DNA from: Prauserella aidingensis
GTDB taxonomy: Bacteria > Actinomycetota > Actinomycetes > Mycobacteriales > Pseudonocardiaceae
Direction: 5' to 3'
DNA: 64,000 bases
Assembly (NCBI RefSeq): GCF_024171865.1
Contig: NZ_JAMTCN010000002.1
Location: forward strand, 124,001-188,000
Below are positions 44,702 to 53,370 of this stretch, piece after piece. The translations under genes were made by a program, and so were the position numbers. How positions within the stretch are numbered: position 1 is the first letter of the stretch; each line of letters begins with the position of its first letter. The notes beneath the pieces are model-generated. The model was not told the origin of the DNA. It saw only the letters and a list, made by a program, of their open reading frames with translations, and ran no database searches.

Positions 44702-46369
44702 TTACTCCCGCGGGCGAGGGGACGGCTTCGGCGGAGCCGTCGCCGCTGCCGATCCACCTCGACGTCCCGGCGACACTGCCACCAGGACCACACCGATCAG
44801 CAACATCGCCGTGCCCGTCCAGAAGATCGGCACCGACGCGTACGCCCCGCTGGTCTGGGCGAGCTTGTCCGGGGCCGCGGGTGGAGCGGCGCCGCCACCC
44901 TCCGGCGGGGCCGCGGGCTCCGGCTTGCTGCAGTCGACACCGCCGGTCGGCGCGAACGCGCGGGCGATCTGCTCACCCAGCGACACCTGCGCCAACGACG
45001 ACGGGAGCTTGTCCGCCGCATCGTCGGGAAGCAGTTCCTCCAACTTCTTCGTCGGCAGGATCTGCAGGTCCAGCAGCCGCGCCGACGCGCCCTGCTGGTA
45101 GCCCTCGAACGGCTTCGCCTGCTCACTGCCACGCTTGGTCAACTCGGCGATGCTCAACCGCAGCACACCCAGATCGAGAACCCGCTTGGCCGCCACGTCG
45201 GTCAACGCCTTCACGCCGTCGTTCGCGGTCTGGGCGAGATCGCCGACCACCGGCGCGTCCTTCACCTGGTCGTAGCCGGGCAGCTCCTTCAACTCCGGCG
45301 TCGGCGCGCCGACCGGGATGTCCGCCGTCGGATTCGCCGCGTCGAGCGTGAACAGCTCCTCACCGTTCCGCTCCACCGTCAGCACCGGCGCCGTGTACTC
45401 GACCTTCGACGTCTCCGCCTCGCCCGTCGACAACACCCGCAACGTCGGCTGGCTCGCCACCTTGACCGTCAGGCCCAGCGGCGTGCCCTTCAGGATGTTG
45501 ATGTCCGCGACCTGCATCGTCGACGTCGACTCCACGGCCTTGCGGTCCGTACCGGGCATGTCCACCAGCCGCACCGTCGAGCGCGTCGACAACGTGTTCG
45601 GTGCGCTCAGCAGCGCACCCTTCCCGTCGGCGTTGGGTTTGGCGTCACTCGTGGGCTGACCCGACAGCAGTCCGCCCAGATCCGCCAGCGACCCGAGCCC
45701 CTCCTGCAGCGACTTCTGCGTAGCCCCGTCGGTGTCGGTGAGCTGGGTGATGTCCGGCATCGTCGGAACCACGTTCAACAACGACGCACTCGCCGTCGAC
45801 GTCGACGCGTCCGCGATCGTGCCCACACACGGGCCCAGCTCCTCACTCCACCGCGCATGAGCCGTGCCGTTCAACGCACTCAAGTTGATCAACGGATTGT
45901 CCGGCGCATTGATACCCGTCGACAACGGCTTCTCGTTGTCCGGCAACGCCGTCTGCGTCACCGACCCCGGCGTCGTCGGCGCATTGCCCCCGATCGCCAC
46001 CCCCGCAGGAGACGCCGACGCGATCGACCGCTCGTACGTCAGATACGACTCCGAATCCACCTTCGCGTTCGACAGGCCGAACCCGCCCTCCAACGCCGAC
46101 TGCTTCGGCAGGTCGTCCTCCGCACCGGGAAGGATCGCGTCCGTCGGCACCGCGTGCGGCAACAACCGCACCATGCCGAGCGCCGTCCCCGCCTCGCCGA
46201 TGGCCTTCGCCGTCGTCTTCGTCGGCCCCGACGCAGGCGGCGCGTCAGGATCAGCCGGCGGGGGAACGGGAGTAGTAGGGATCGTCTGTCCGGCCGCAGG
46301 TCCGGCGGCCAGGACGACCAAGGCGGCCGCAAGCGGCAGCGCTGCCGAGCGGGCCAGTCGTCGACGCAT
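44702..46369 (-). CDS. Secreted membrane-anchored protein of unknown function
   Basis: A 555-residue exported protein. Signal peptide (about 1-28, ending AGQT), Pro-rich spacer, then a long Ala/Thr/Leu/Asp-rich body without recognisable domain, and a C-terminal membrane helix (IFWTGTAMLLIGVVLVAV) with basic tail. Just before the helix is DKLAQTSG, close to the sortase class E motif LAxTG but with Ser in place of the final Gly, so wall linkage is uncertain. Two cysteines (about 182 and 480) may pair. It lies between holB and tRNA-Thr. Typical actinobacterial orphan. Confidence 0.78.
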   Translation of the reverse strand: MRRRLARSAALPLAAALVVLAAGPAAGQTIPTTPVPPPADPDAPPASGPTKTTAKAIGEAGTALGMVRLLPHAVPTDAILPGAEDDLPKQSALEGGFGLSNAKVDSESYLTYERSIASASPAGVAIGGNAPTTPGSVTQTALPDNEKPLSTGINAPDNPLINLSALNGTAHARWSEELGPCVGTIADASTSTASASLLNVVPTMPDITQLTDTDGATQKSLQEGLGSLADLGGLLSGQPTSDAKPNADGKGALLSAPNTLSTRSTVRLVDMPGTDRKAVESTSTMQVADINILKGTPLGLTVKVASQPTLRVLSTGEAETSKVEYTAPVLTVERNGEELFTLDAANPTADIPVGAPTPELKELPGYDQVKDAPVVGDLAQTANDGVKALTDVAAKRVLDLGVLRLSIAELTKRGSEQAKPFEGYQQGASARLLDLQILPTKKLEELLPDDAADKLPSSLAQVSLGEQIARAFAPTGGVDCSKPEPAAPPEGGGAAPPAAPDKLAQTSGAYASVPIFWTGTAMLLIGVVLVAVSPGRRGGSAAATAPPKPSPRPRE

Positions 46370-46446
46370 AGTGAGGGTCCTCCAGTGCAGGTGGAGCCGG
46401 TCGGGGTGGCTATGCCTGTTCGATCCTCTAACGAACGAGGGGGGCG

Positions 46447-46474
46447 TTGGTGACGCAACAGCCTCCGGTATAGT
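46447..46474 (+). promoter_or_regulatory. Promoter of tRNA-Thr
   Basis: TTGGTG (46447-46452), 16-bp spacer and TATAGT (46469-46474) form a strong sigma-70-like promoter 26 bp before the tRNA. Confidence 0.7.
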
Positions 46475-46500
46475 CTTACGTACAAGGACGCAACGTCCAC

Positions 46501-46574
46501 GCCGCCTTAGCTCAGACGGCCAGAGCGACGCACTCGTAATGCGTAGGTCAGGGGTTCGATTCCCCTAGGCGGCT
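46501..46574 (+). tRNA. tRNA-Thr(CGT)
   Basis: A full cloverleaf is readable: acceptor stem GCCGCCT/AGGCGGC, D arm with GCTCAGACGGCCAGAGC, anticodon stem ACGCA/TGCGT around loop CTCGTAA with anticodon CGT (codon ACG), and T arm CAGGGGTTCGATTCCCCT-type sequence. The discriminator is T and the CCA end is not encoded. Confidence 0.96.
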
Positions 46575-46578
46575 CGCC

Positions 46579-46615
46579 CGAAGGCGCCCCATGCTCGTCG
46601 CGTGGGGCGCCTTCG
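46579..46615. terminator. tRNA-Thr terminator
   Basis: CGAAGGCGCCCCA (46579-46591) and TGGGGCGCCTTCG (46603-46615) form a perfect 13-bp stem starting five bases after the tRNA. Confidence 0.85.
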
Positions 46616-46769
46616 CTGTGTTCGGGCATCGCAGTGTCTTCTGGGGGCGTGGCCCCCAGACCCCCGCCCGGGGAGTTCCCCGGACCCCCATTGGTGCTGG
46701 TCACCTTGGATTGGTCGGGTTTCGGTGGGGTTCGGTGCAGGTCGGGGGCTTGGGGGAGTCGTTTCCGCG

Positions 46770-46990
46770 TGGGTGCCGGTGTTCGGGGTGTGGGGTTGCG
46801 TTGCGATGGCTCGCTTCGCATCGCTGGTGAGATGTGCGTTGGTGGTCGCCGGTGTGGGTGCGTGCGTCGGGGGCATCGTTGCGTCGGGTGGGCTCGCTTC
46901 GCATCGCCGGTTGCGTGGGTGGCCGGTCGCCGAGGCTGGGTGCGTGCGTCGGGGGTGTGGTCGCGTCGGGTTCGGCTCGCTTCGCATCGC
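46770..46990. repeat. 83-bp tandem repeats
   Basis: The 17-mer GGCTCGCTTCGCATCGC recurs at 46808, 46891 and 46974, exactly 83 bp apart; a second block GGGTGCGTGCGTCGGGGG recurs within the units at 46856 and 46938. The sequence before the first 17-mer is a diverged copy, giving about two and a half units. Confidence 0.85.
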
Positions 46991-47079
46991 ACGTTGCGCC
47001 GGGTGCTCGGCCGCGGTGCGTGGGGCGTTTCGGGCCAGTCGTCGAACCGTCACTGCAGCGGAGGAGCCGAACACGCGGA

Positions 47080-47108
47080 CGCGGGGCCCTCCGTGTCGGA
47101 AGGCCCCG
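47080..47108. terminator. Cutinase gene terminator
   Basis: GCGGGGCC (47080-47087) and GGCCCCGC (47101-47108) with inner TCCG/CGGA pairs and a TGT loop; 17 bp beyond the cutinase stop. Confidence 0.75.
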
Positions 47109-47124
47109 CCGTCACTCCTGCCGG

Positions 47125-47988
47125 TCAGTACGGGCAGGTGTCGCGGTACTCGGAGATCGTCCGGTCGTCCGGCGCCGGGCACAGGAACTGCGCATAGCGC
47201 TCGTCGTCGTCGAGGAACAGCTTGAACCACGACAACGTGTACTTCGCCGTCGTCGTGTCCGGCGTGTTCGGGAAGAAGTGGTTGGCGCGCTCCAACTCCA
47301 TGTACGCCTTGTCGGTGCTGTCGGGGATCGACTCGTAGAACGGCTCCGAATGGCGCCGCACCGGCGCGACCGAGTCGGACTCACCGCCGATGATGAACGT
47401 CGGCGTCGACAGCTCCGAAAAGTCCTTGCGCAGATGCCACGGCGCGAACGGCACCGCCGCCTCGATGTCCGAGTTCTCCACCGTCGCCTCGAGCGAACCG
47501 CCACCGCCCATCGAATGCCCGGCCACACCGAGCCGCTCCGGGTCCACCAGATCGGCCACGTCGCTGTCGTCGGTCAGATAGCCCAACGCGGCGTTCAGCT
47601 GGTCGGCACGGCTGCCCGGCTGGTCGTACCGGCTGTTGGTGTCGATCGTGATCACGACGAACCCCTGCGACGCCAGCCGCGGGCCCAGCCAGGCGATGCT
47701 CGACTGGCTCGCCGTGTACCCGGGGGAGATCGCGATTCCCGCGAACGGGCCCTCGTCGGTCCCCGTCGGGTAGTAGACCGTGCCGCCGCCGAATCCGCGC
47801 ACCAGACTCGACACGCGGTCCTCCCCCACGGAGAACGGGCCGCGCGGGGCCTCGATGCTGTCCTCCGTCGGATCCGGGCCGTGCTGGTACGTACCCGCCG
47901 CATGGGCAGCCCCGGCAGGCCCCACCAGGGCGGTCGTGAGCGCGAGCGCCGCCGCCGACAGCAGTGTCGTCACTTTCGTTCGTCGCAC
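47125..47988 (-). CDS. Secreted cutinase-type polyester hydrolase (Cut190-like)
   Basis: A 287-residue exported alpha/beta-hydrolase of the actinobacterial cutinase/PET-hydrolase family. Signal peptide 1-30 (ending AHAA). The mature start GPDPTEDSIEAPRGPFSV is the hallmark of Thermobifida cutinases and Saccharomonospora Cut190. Catalytic Ser159 in GHSMGG, Asp205 in ESDS and His237 in ANHFF are present, with Tyr91 and Met160 as oxyanion-hole residues, aromatic Trp184, and the C-terminal disulfide pair Cys270/Cys285. Natural substrates are probably cutin or other polyesters and triglycerides. GTG 47988 has GAGGAGG upstream. Divergent from a LuxR-family regulator. Confidence 0.93.
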   Translation of the reverse strand: MRRTKVTTLLSAAALALTTALVGPAGAAHAAGTYQHGPDPTEDSIEAPRGPFSVGEDRVSSLVRGFGGGTVYYPTGTDEGPFAGIAISPGYTASQSSIAWLGPRLASQGFVVITIDTNSRYDQPGSRADQLNAALGYLTDDSDVADLVDPERLGVAGHSMGGGGSLEATVENSDIEAAVPFAPWHLRKDFSELSTPTFIIGGESDSVAPVRRHSEPFYESIPDSTDKAYMELERANHFFPNTPDTTTAKYTLSWFKLFLDDDERYAQFLCPAPDDRTISEYRDTCPY

Positions 47989-48149
47989 TGTTCCTCCTCG
48001 AAATCCGGTGATCCGGCTTCTGGCCCGATCACTCTCGCCCGCTGCCGCGTCATTGCGCATCGGTGTAATCACCGGGTGTGTGTGAGAAAGTCACCCACGG
48101 GTTCTCGACTTCCGGACGCCGAATCGACGGCCTTTCCGAGCGGAGGGCT

Positions 48150-50756
48150 ATGGCCGCAGCGACCGTGGGCAGAGGCGACATCCAGACGCGCCTCGTGGCG
48201 CTCCACGACGCCGTGGCAGCGGGACGCGGCGGCGCGCTCGCCGTCACCGGAGCGCGTGGCATGGGCAGGACCACCCTGCTGGACGCGGTGCCCGACGACG
48301 GACCGGTGCGGATCGCGACACTCACCGGCGTCGCGGCCGAGTCCGATCTCCCGTGGGCGGGACTGCAACGGCTGTGCGCATCGGCCGGGATCGTCGCCGA
48401 CACCGTCGGCGACATCGACTCGCGGGGAACGGCGCTCCACGGACGACTGGCCGAACGCGGACCGGTGCTGTGCCTCGTCGATGACGCCCACCTGCTCGAC
48501 GCCGAATCCCTCGACGTCCTCGCGTTCGTGGCACGGCGGTGCGCGCAGAGCCCCGTCGCGGTGGTGCTGACGGTGGCGCCCGCGACACCCGCCGTGGACC
48601 GGCTCGCCGGCCTCGACGTCGCGCACCTCGAACCGCTGACCCACGACGAGTCGCTGCAACTGGTCGCCGCGCGGGTGGCCGCGCCGGTGGCCGCCGAACT
48701 GGTCGAGACCGCAGGCGGGAACCCGTCCGACCTGCTGGAACTCGCCGACGCGCTCACCGCCGCGCAGGCCGCGGGCAGGCAGCCGCCACCCCGATCCCTG
48801 CCCGCGGGTGGACGGGGCAGGGACGCGGTGATCCGTGCCTGGCGCGGCCTGTCGGAGGATGCTCGGGCGCTGGTGCTGCGCGCGGCGTGCGCCGAACCGG
48901 CCGAAACCACGGGCACCGCCTGTCCGCCCGCCGACGACCCCGTACTCGCCGAAGCGCAACGTGCCGGGTTGGTGCGGGTGACCTCCACGGGGATCCGCGC
49001 GGCCAGCCCCGTCGTCGCGGGCACCGTCCACGCCGCGGCGTCCGACACCGACCGGCGCGCGGCACACGGCGCCCTGGCCGCGTCGCTCGACCCGCAGCGG
49101 CACCGCGCCGCACGGGAGTGGCACCGCGCCTGCGCCGACGGCCGCACCGACGTCGCCGACCGGCTCGCCGCAGCCGCCGACGACAACCCCGAGACGTCCG
49201 CGCTCGCGTGGCACCGCGCCGCCCGGCTCACCCCTCCCGGAGCGGTGAAGGCGGAACGGCTGCGACTCGCCGCGCTCCGCCACTGGACGGACGGCCGGGT
49301 CGGACCGGCGCGCAGACTGTTGTGGCAGGCCCGCGAACACGCCCCACCGGGGCCGACGGCGGGCCGGGTCCTCGTCGCCGTCGGCGAGATCGAACTCCGG
49401 GACGGCACCCCCGAGGTCGCCGCGCACCAGCTGATGCTCGCCGCCGAAAGCCTTCCCACCGACGAAGCGGCGGACGCATTCCTACTGGCCGCGGAGGCTC
49501 GCCGCACGGCTGCCGACGGCTGCGGCTACGCCGAGACGGCGACCAGGGCCGCGGCGACCGGCACACTCGTGGCGACACATCTGTCCGGCATGGCCGCCAT
49601 GTTCACCCGCGACCACGCGGGCGCGGCCACGGCGTTACGGCGGGTGCTCGACGAGGCGGGTGACGACGTCAGCGGGGCGCTGTGTGCGGCGGAGGCCGCC
49701 ATGACCCTCGGCCGTCCGGCGCTGGCGCACGATCGTGCCGCCGCCGCGGTCGCGCGGGCCCGCGGCGGCGACCAGCCGACCCTGCTGCCGACGGCGTTGT
49801 TCCAGTTCTCGCTCACCTCCGCGCTGCTCGATCGGCCGCACGCCGCGGTCGAGGCGAGTCGGGAAGGCGTCGCACTGGCCGTCGCGAGTGGACAGCGCAA
49901 CACGGCGGCGGAGCTGGAAGTGCTGGCAGGTCTGGGGCACGTTTCGCTCGGCGACCGTGACGCGGCGCTGGCCCACGTGGCGTCGGCGCAGGAACGCATC
50001 GACCGGGCCGGGCTCCGGCGTGCGGCGGCGGTCGCGGACTGGGTGCGCGCGTGCGCCGACCTGCTCGACGATCGTCCGGGTGACGCGTTCCGAAGGCTGG
50101 ACGCACTGTTCGTGCCCGGTGCGGGCAGGTCTCCGGTGCAGGTCGCCGCGATTCCGCAACTCGTCGAGTCCGCGATCCGGTGCGACGAGTCCGACAGCGC
50201 GCGACGGGCGCTCGAACGGTACGAGACGTGGGCGGAGTCGACGGGAACCGGCGTGTGGTTGGCGCTCGCGTACCGCTGCCGGGCGCTGCTCGCCGACGAA
50301 CCGGAGGCGGCGGAGGCGTGGTTCCGCCGTGCGATCGAACTGCAGCGTTCGGGTGGCATGACGCTCGAGCTGGCGCGCACCGAGCTGGCCTGCGCCAGGG
50401 CGTTGCGGCGGCAGCGCCGGAACCGCGAGGCCCGCGCGGTGCTGCGGGACGCCTTCCGGCTCGCCGACGACGCGGGCGCCGAGTACTGGGCCGCCCAGAT
50501 CCGCGACGAACTGCGCGCCGCCGGTGACCGCGCCGAGCAGGCCACGCCGCCGTCGACGGAAGGGTTGACACCGCAACAGGAACGCATCGCCCGGCTGGTC
50601 GCCGCCGGCCGCACGAACCGGGAGATCGCGCAGCGGCTCGGGCTCTCCCGCCGCACCGTCGAGCACCACCTGCGGAACATCTTCGTCAGGCTCGGCGTGC
50701 GCTCCCGGGTGGAGCTGGTCGCGGCGGTCGCCGATCCTTCACCTCGCGACGGGTGA
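48150..50756 (+). CDS. LuxR family regulator with AAA-type domain (LAL-like)
   Basis: An 868-residue large regulator. An N-terminal NTPase domain has P-loop GARGMGRTT, in which Arg replaces the usual Lys, and Walker B LCLVDDAH. A long helical, TPR-like middle (about 300-790) is followed by a C-terminal LuxR helix-turn-helix (NREIAQRLGLSRRTVEHHLR). Start ATG 48150 with GGAGGG close by; GTG 48078 would add 24 residues but has no ribosome site. Its promoter region is shared with the cutinase gene, which it may control; signal unknown. Confidence 0.88.
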   Translation: MAAATVGRGDIQTRLVALHDAVAAGRGGALAVTGARGMGRTTLLDAVPDDGPVRIATLTGVAAESDLPWAGLQRLCASAGIVADTVGDIDSRGTALHGRLAERGPVLCLVDDAHLLDAESLDVLAFVARRCAQSPVAVVLTVAPATPAVDRLAGLDVAHLEPLTHDESLQLVAARVAAPVAAELVETAGGNPSDLLELADALTAAQAAGRQPPPRSLPAGGRGRDAVIRAWRGLSEDARALVLRAACAEPAETTGTACPPADDPVLAEAQRAGLVRVTSTGIRAASPVVAGTVHAAASDTDRRAAHGALAASLDPQRHRAAREWHRACADGRTDVADRLAAAADDNPETSALAWHRAARLTPPGAVKAERLRLAALRHWTDGRVGPARRLLWQAREHAPPGPTAGRVLVAVGEIELRDGTPEVAAHQLMLAAESLPTDEAADAFLLAAEARRTAADGCGYAETATRAAATGTLVATHLSGMAAMFTRDHAGAATALRRVLDEAGDDVSGALCAAEAAMTLGRPALAHDRAAAAVARARGGDQPTLLPTALFQFSLTSALLDRPHAAVEASREGVALAVASGQRNTAAELEVLAGLGHVSLGDRDAALAHVASAQERIDRAGLRRAAAVADWVRACADLLDDRPGDAFRRLDALFVPGAGRSPVQVAAIPQLVESAIRCDESDSARRALERYETWAESTGTGVWLALAYRCRALLADEPEAAEAWFRRAIELQRSGGMTLELARTELACARALRRQRRNREARAVLRDAFRLADDAGAEYWAAQIRDELRAAGDRAEQATPPSTEGLTPQQERIARLVAAGRTNREIAQRLGLSRRTVEHHLRNIFVRLGVRSRVELVAAVADPSPRDG

Positions 50757-50801
50757 CCGCCGCGAGGAACGTGGCGCGGTGGCCGGGTCTCCGGCGACAC
50801 A

Positions 50802-51343
50802 TCAGTCGGCGCGGCGCCTACGGGTCCACAGCAACAGTGTCAGCCCGGCGGCCAGCAGCGCCAGCCCGGCAGCGGCCACGGCGCCCGCCGGAACGCCCGT
50901 GTTCGCGGGCGGTTCCTGCGGTGTCACGTCCGGACCGGGGGCGCCCGGGTCGTGCGGTCCCGGCGCGATTGGTTGCACCGGCGCCTGCCCACTCGTGGTG
51001 GCCGTCGGTCGGGGCGGCTCCGGGCTCGTCGTCGGGCCGGGCGGCTCGGTCGTCGGTTCCGTGGTGGTCGGCGGTTCCGTGGTCGTGGTCGGCGGCGGCT
51101 CCTCGTTCACCGTCACCGTCGCCGGTTCGGACGTCGACGCGGTGCAGTTCCCGTCACCCGGGTACTGCGCGGTGATCCGGTGCTCGCCGACGGCCGGCTC
51201 CGACGTCGTCAGCGTCGGCCCTCCGGGTGCGCGGATGCGGTGAAGGCGGGCAGCGCCACCCCGCCTACCGCGATGAGCAGCGCGGCCAGCACCGTCGCGG
51301 CGCGTGCGAGCGGCCCTCGTGAGTGGTGCGGCTGTCCGGGCAT
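50802..51343 (-). pseudogene. Remnant of a PANTG-anchored surface protein
   Basis: ATG 51343 opens a 44-codon frame encoding a good signal peptide (LAALLIAVGGVALPAFTASA) that ends at TGA 51209. The other frame from about 51240 down to 50802 encodes an Ig-like segment (VGEHRITAQYPGDGNC), a Pro/Thr-rich stalk, PANTG, a membrane helix and RRRR, clearly the C-terminus of a paralogue of the adjacent RCC1 gene. The RCC1 repeats that should lie between are missing and the parts are out of frame. So this looks like a duplicated gene that lost its middle. Confidence 0.75.
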
Positions 51344-51374
51344 GGCGGGTCCGTTTCCGTGTGGTCGGTCCGGG

Positions 51375-52856
51375 TCAGTGGTCGCGGCGACGTCGGGCCC
51401 ACAGCGTGAGGCCGAGGCCCGCGGCGATCAGTGCGAGCGCTCCCGCGGCCAGCGCTCCGGCGGGAACTCCCGTTGCGGCGAGCGGGTCGTACGGTGTTGC
51501 GTCGGGTGTGGACGGTGACGCGCCGGACGGCGGTGTCGGTGCGACGGGTGCGACGTCGCTCGTCGTGGGTTGCGGCCGGTCGGTCGGGCTCGGCGCGGGC
51601 GGCGTGGGTTGCGTCGTCGGTTGGGTGGTCGTCGGGGGCTCGGTTGTGGTCGGGGGCGCCTCGGCGACGGTGACCGTCACCGGGTCCGAGATCGACGGTC
51701 CACAGGTGTCATCGCCGTCGTAGCGGGCCCTGATCCGGTGCTCGCCCATGCCGAGTCGGTTCGTGGTGAGGGAGGCCGCGCCCGAGCCGTCGAGTGGTGC
51801 GGTGCCGAGTCCGGTGCGGCCGTCGAGGAACGTGACCGTGCCCGTGGACGTCGCGCCCGTGCAGGTCACTGTCGCCGTGAGCGCGACGTCGTCGCCCGGA
51901 GCCGCCTCGGTGGGATCAGCTGTCAGTGACGTGTCCGTCGCCACCCTGCCCGTGGTCAACGCCAGCGAGTACCACCATCCCGCGGCGAGTTGCACCACCC
52001 GCTGTCCGGCCGGCAGTCCCGTGTCCAGCTCGACCGGGACGTTGCTGTTCGTGGTGGTGCCGTCCCCGAGCTGGCCGGAGTTGTTGAGCCCCCACGCCAC
52101 CACCCGGTCGTCTGCGGTCAGCGCGAGGCCGTGGTCGCCGCGCGTGATCGCCTGCGTGACCACGACCTCCTGTGGCAGCTGCACCTCCACGGGCGTCAGC
52201 CGCCCCGTGCCCGTGCCGTCCCCGAGCTGACCCTGGCCGTTGTAACCCCACGTCAGCACCCGGCCGGTCGTGGTGACGGCGAGGCTGTGGCGGTTGCCGC
52301 CCGACACGTCGGCCACCGTGACGCCGTCGGGCAGCCGCACCTCCACGGGCGTCGTGCGAGTCGTCGTGGTCCCGTCGCCGAGCTGTCCGTCGCTGTTTCA
52401 GCCCCACGCGAGGACGCCGCCGCCCGAGGTGACGGCCAGGCTGTGGTTCCGTCCGGCCGAGATGTCGGTGATCTCCGCAGCGGCGGGCAACTCGACCTCG
52501 ACCGGTGTCGACCGGTTGAGCTGTGTGCCGTCGCCGAGCTGGCCGTCGATGTTGCCGCCCCACGCCAGCACCCGGCCGTCGAGGGTAAGGGCGAGCGTGT
52601 GGCTCACGCCGGCGTCCAGCTGGGTGAGCGCCGCGTTGTCCGGAAGTGACACCGGCCCGGGGACGTGGCGTTCGGCGGTGCTGCCGTCGCCCAGTTGGCC
52701 CGCGTTGTTGTCGCCCCAGCTCAGCGCGCCGTCGGTGGGCGGGACCGGATCAGGAGGGTGCGCTGCGGCGGGGCTCGTCGCTACGCCGGCCGCGACCAGA
52801 ACCGCCAGCAGCGCCGTCGCGAGGCCGGCGATCGGCAGGGTGGCGCGTGTGGACAT
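51375..52856 (-). pseudogene. RCC1-repeat, LAATG-anchored surface protein interrupted by TGA
   Basis: Signal peptide (1-32), at least five RCC1 repeats (GQLGDG units) forming a probable beta-propeller, one Ig-like domain (VTVTVAEAPP end), a Pro/Thr stalk, LAATG, a membrane helix and RRRR. Codon 153 (52398-52400) is TGA where the repeat pattern LAWG-x-NSDGQLGDG calls for an amino acid such as Trp or Tyr; frame continues perfectly on both sides through all 494 codons. Nonsense mutation, read-through or base error. The LAATG motif predicts sortase class E attachment. Confidence 0.85.
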
Positions 52857-53370
52857 TCGGTCTCCGTGTCGACGCCGGGGAGTCGGGTGTCGGGGTGCTG
52901 GGGTGCCGGGGTTTCCGGGTCATCGTCGTCCATACCGGCCCTCTCGGCAGCGCACGACGTCGTCCGACCGGTGTAGTCCGGGTACGGCGCGGTGAAGGTC
53001 TGTTCCCGCTGTCGTGGTTCTCCGCCTCGGCGGGACTCGGCGGGTGCAGCGGTACGAGGAATGTGTGGCCGGAAGAATCCGACGTGGACCCACTCTTTGG
53101 ACGTCGTCAATTATTTTTCGTCCGGCCGGAGCCGTGATCAATCTGCGAACATTTGGAAAATCGGCAACATTCTCCCGATATTGGCCCTTCTGTCGGGTTG
53201 CGCGAGTCCCATGAGTGTTCATTCGCTTGCGTTGACCTGGGAATGCGGCGAAGGTTTGGGCCTTTCGGGTGGCGTCGGCGCGCGGCATTCCCTGCGGTCC
53301 TTTTAATCTGATGAAACGAGCTTTACCCCGACTTTAGGTGCATGCTTCTTCCCCGGCGAGAGGTATTCCG
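52857..53370. other. 514-bp AT-richer divergent promoter region
   Basis: Between the RCC1 gene and the Ig-repeat gene. The part from about 53090 to 53340 is clearly richer in A/T than the rest of the window (ATTATTTTTCG, AACATTTGGAAAATCGG). No gene supported; it probably carries promoters for both surface-protein genes. Confidence 0.6.

Larger units (their letters stand above)
46575..47124. other. 550-bp region after tRNA-Thr with repeats
   Basis: Contains the tRNA terminator, a G/C-rich stretch of short palindromes (about 46635-46690), and 83-bp tandem repeats. Several frames stay open on both strands but all arise from the repeats and lack ribosome sites. Confidence 0.7.

Noticed and set aside
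46575-47120. Several frames within the 83-bp repeats, both strands
   Set aside because: They exist because 83 bp repeats keep frames open by composition; no start signals or protein similarity.
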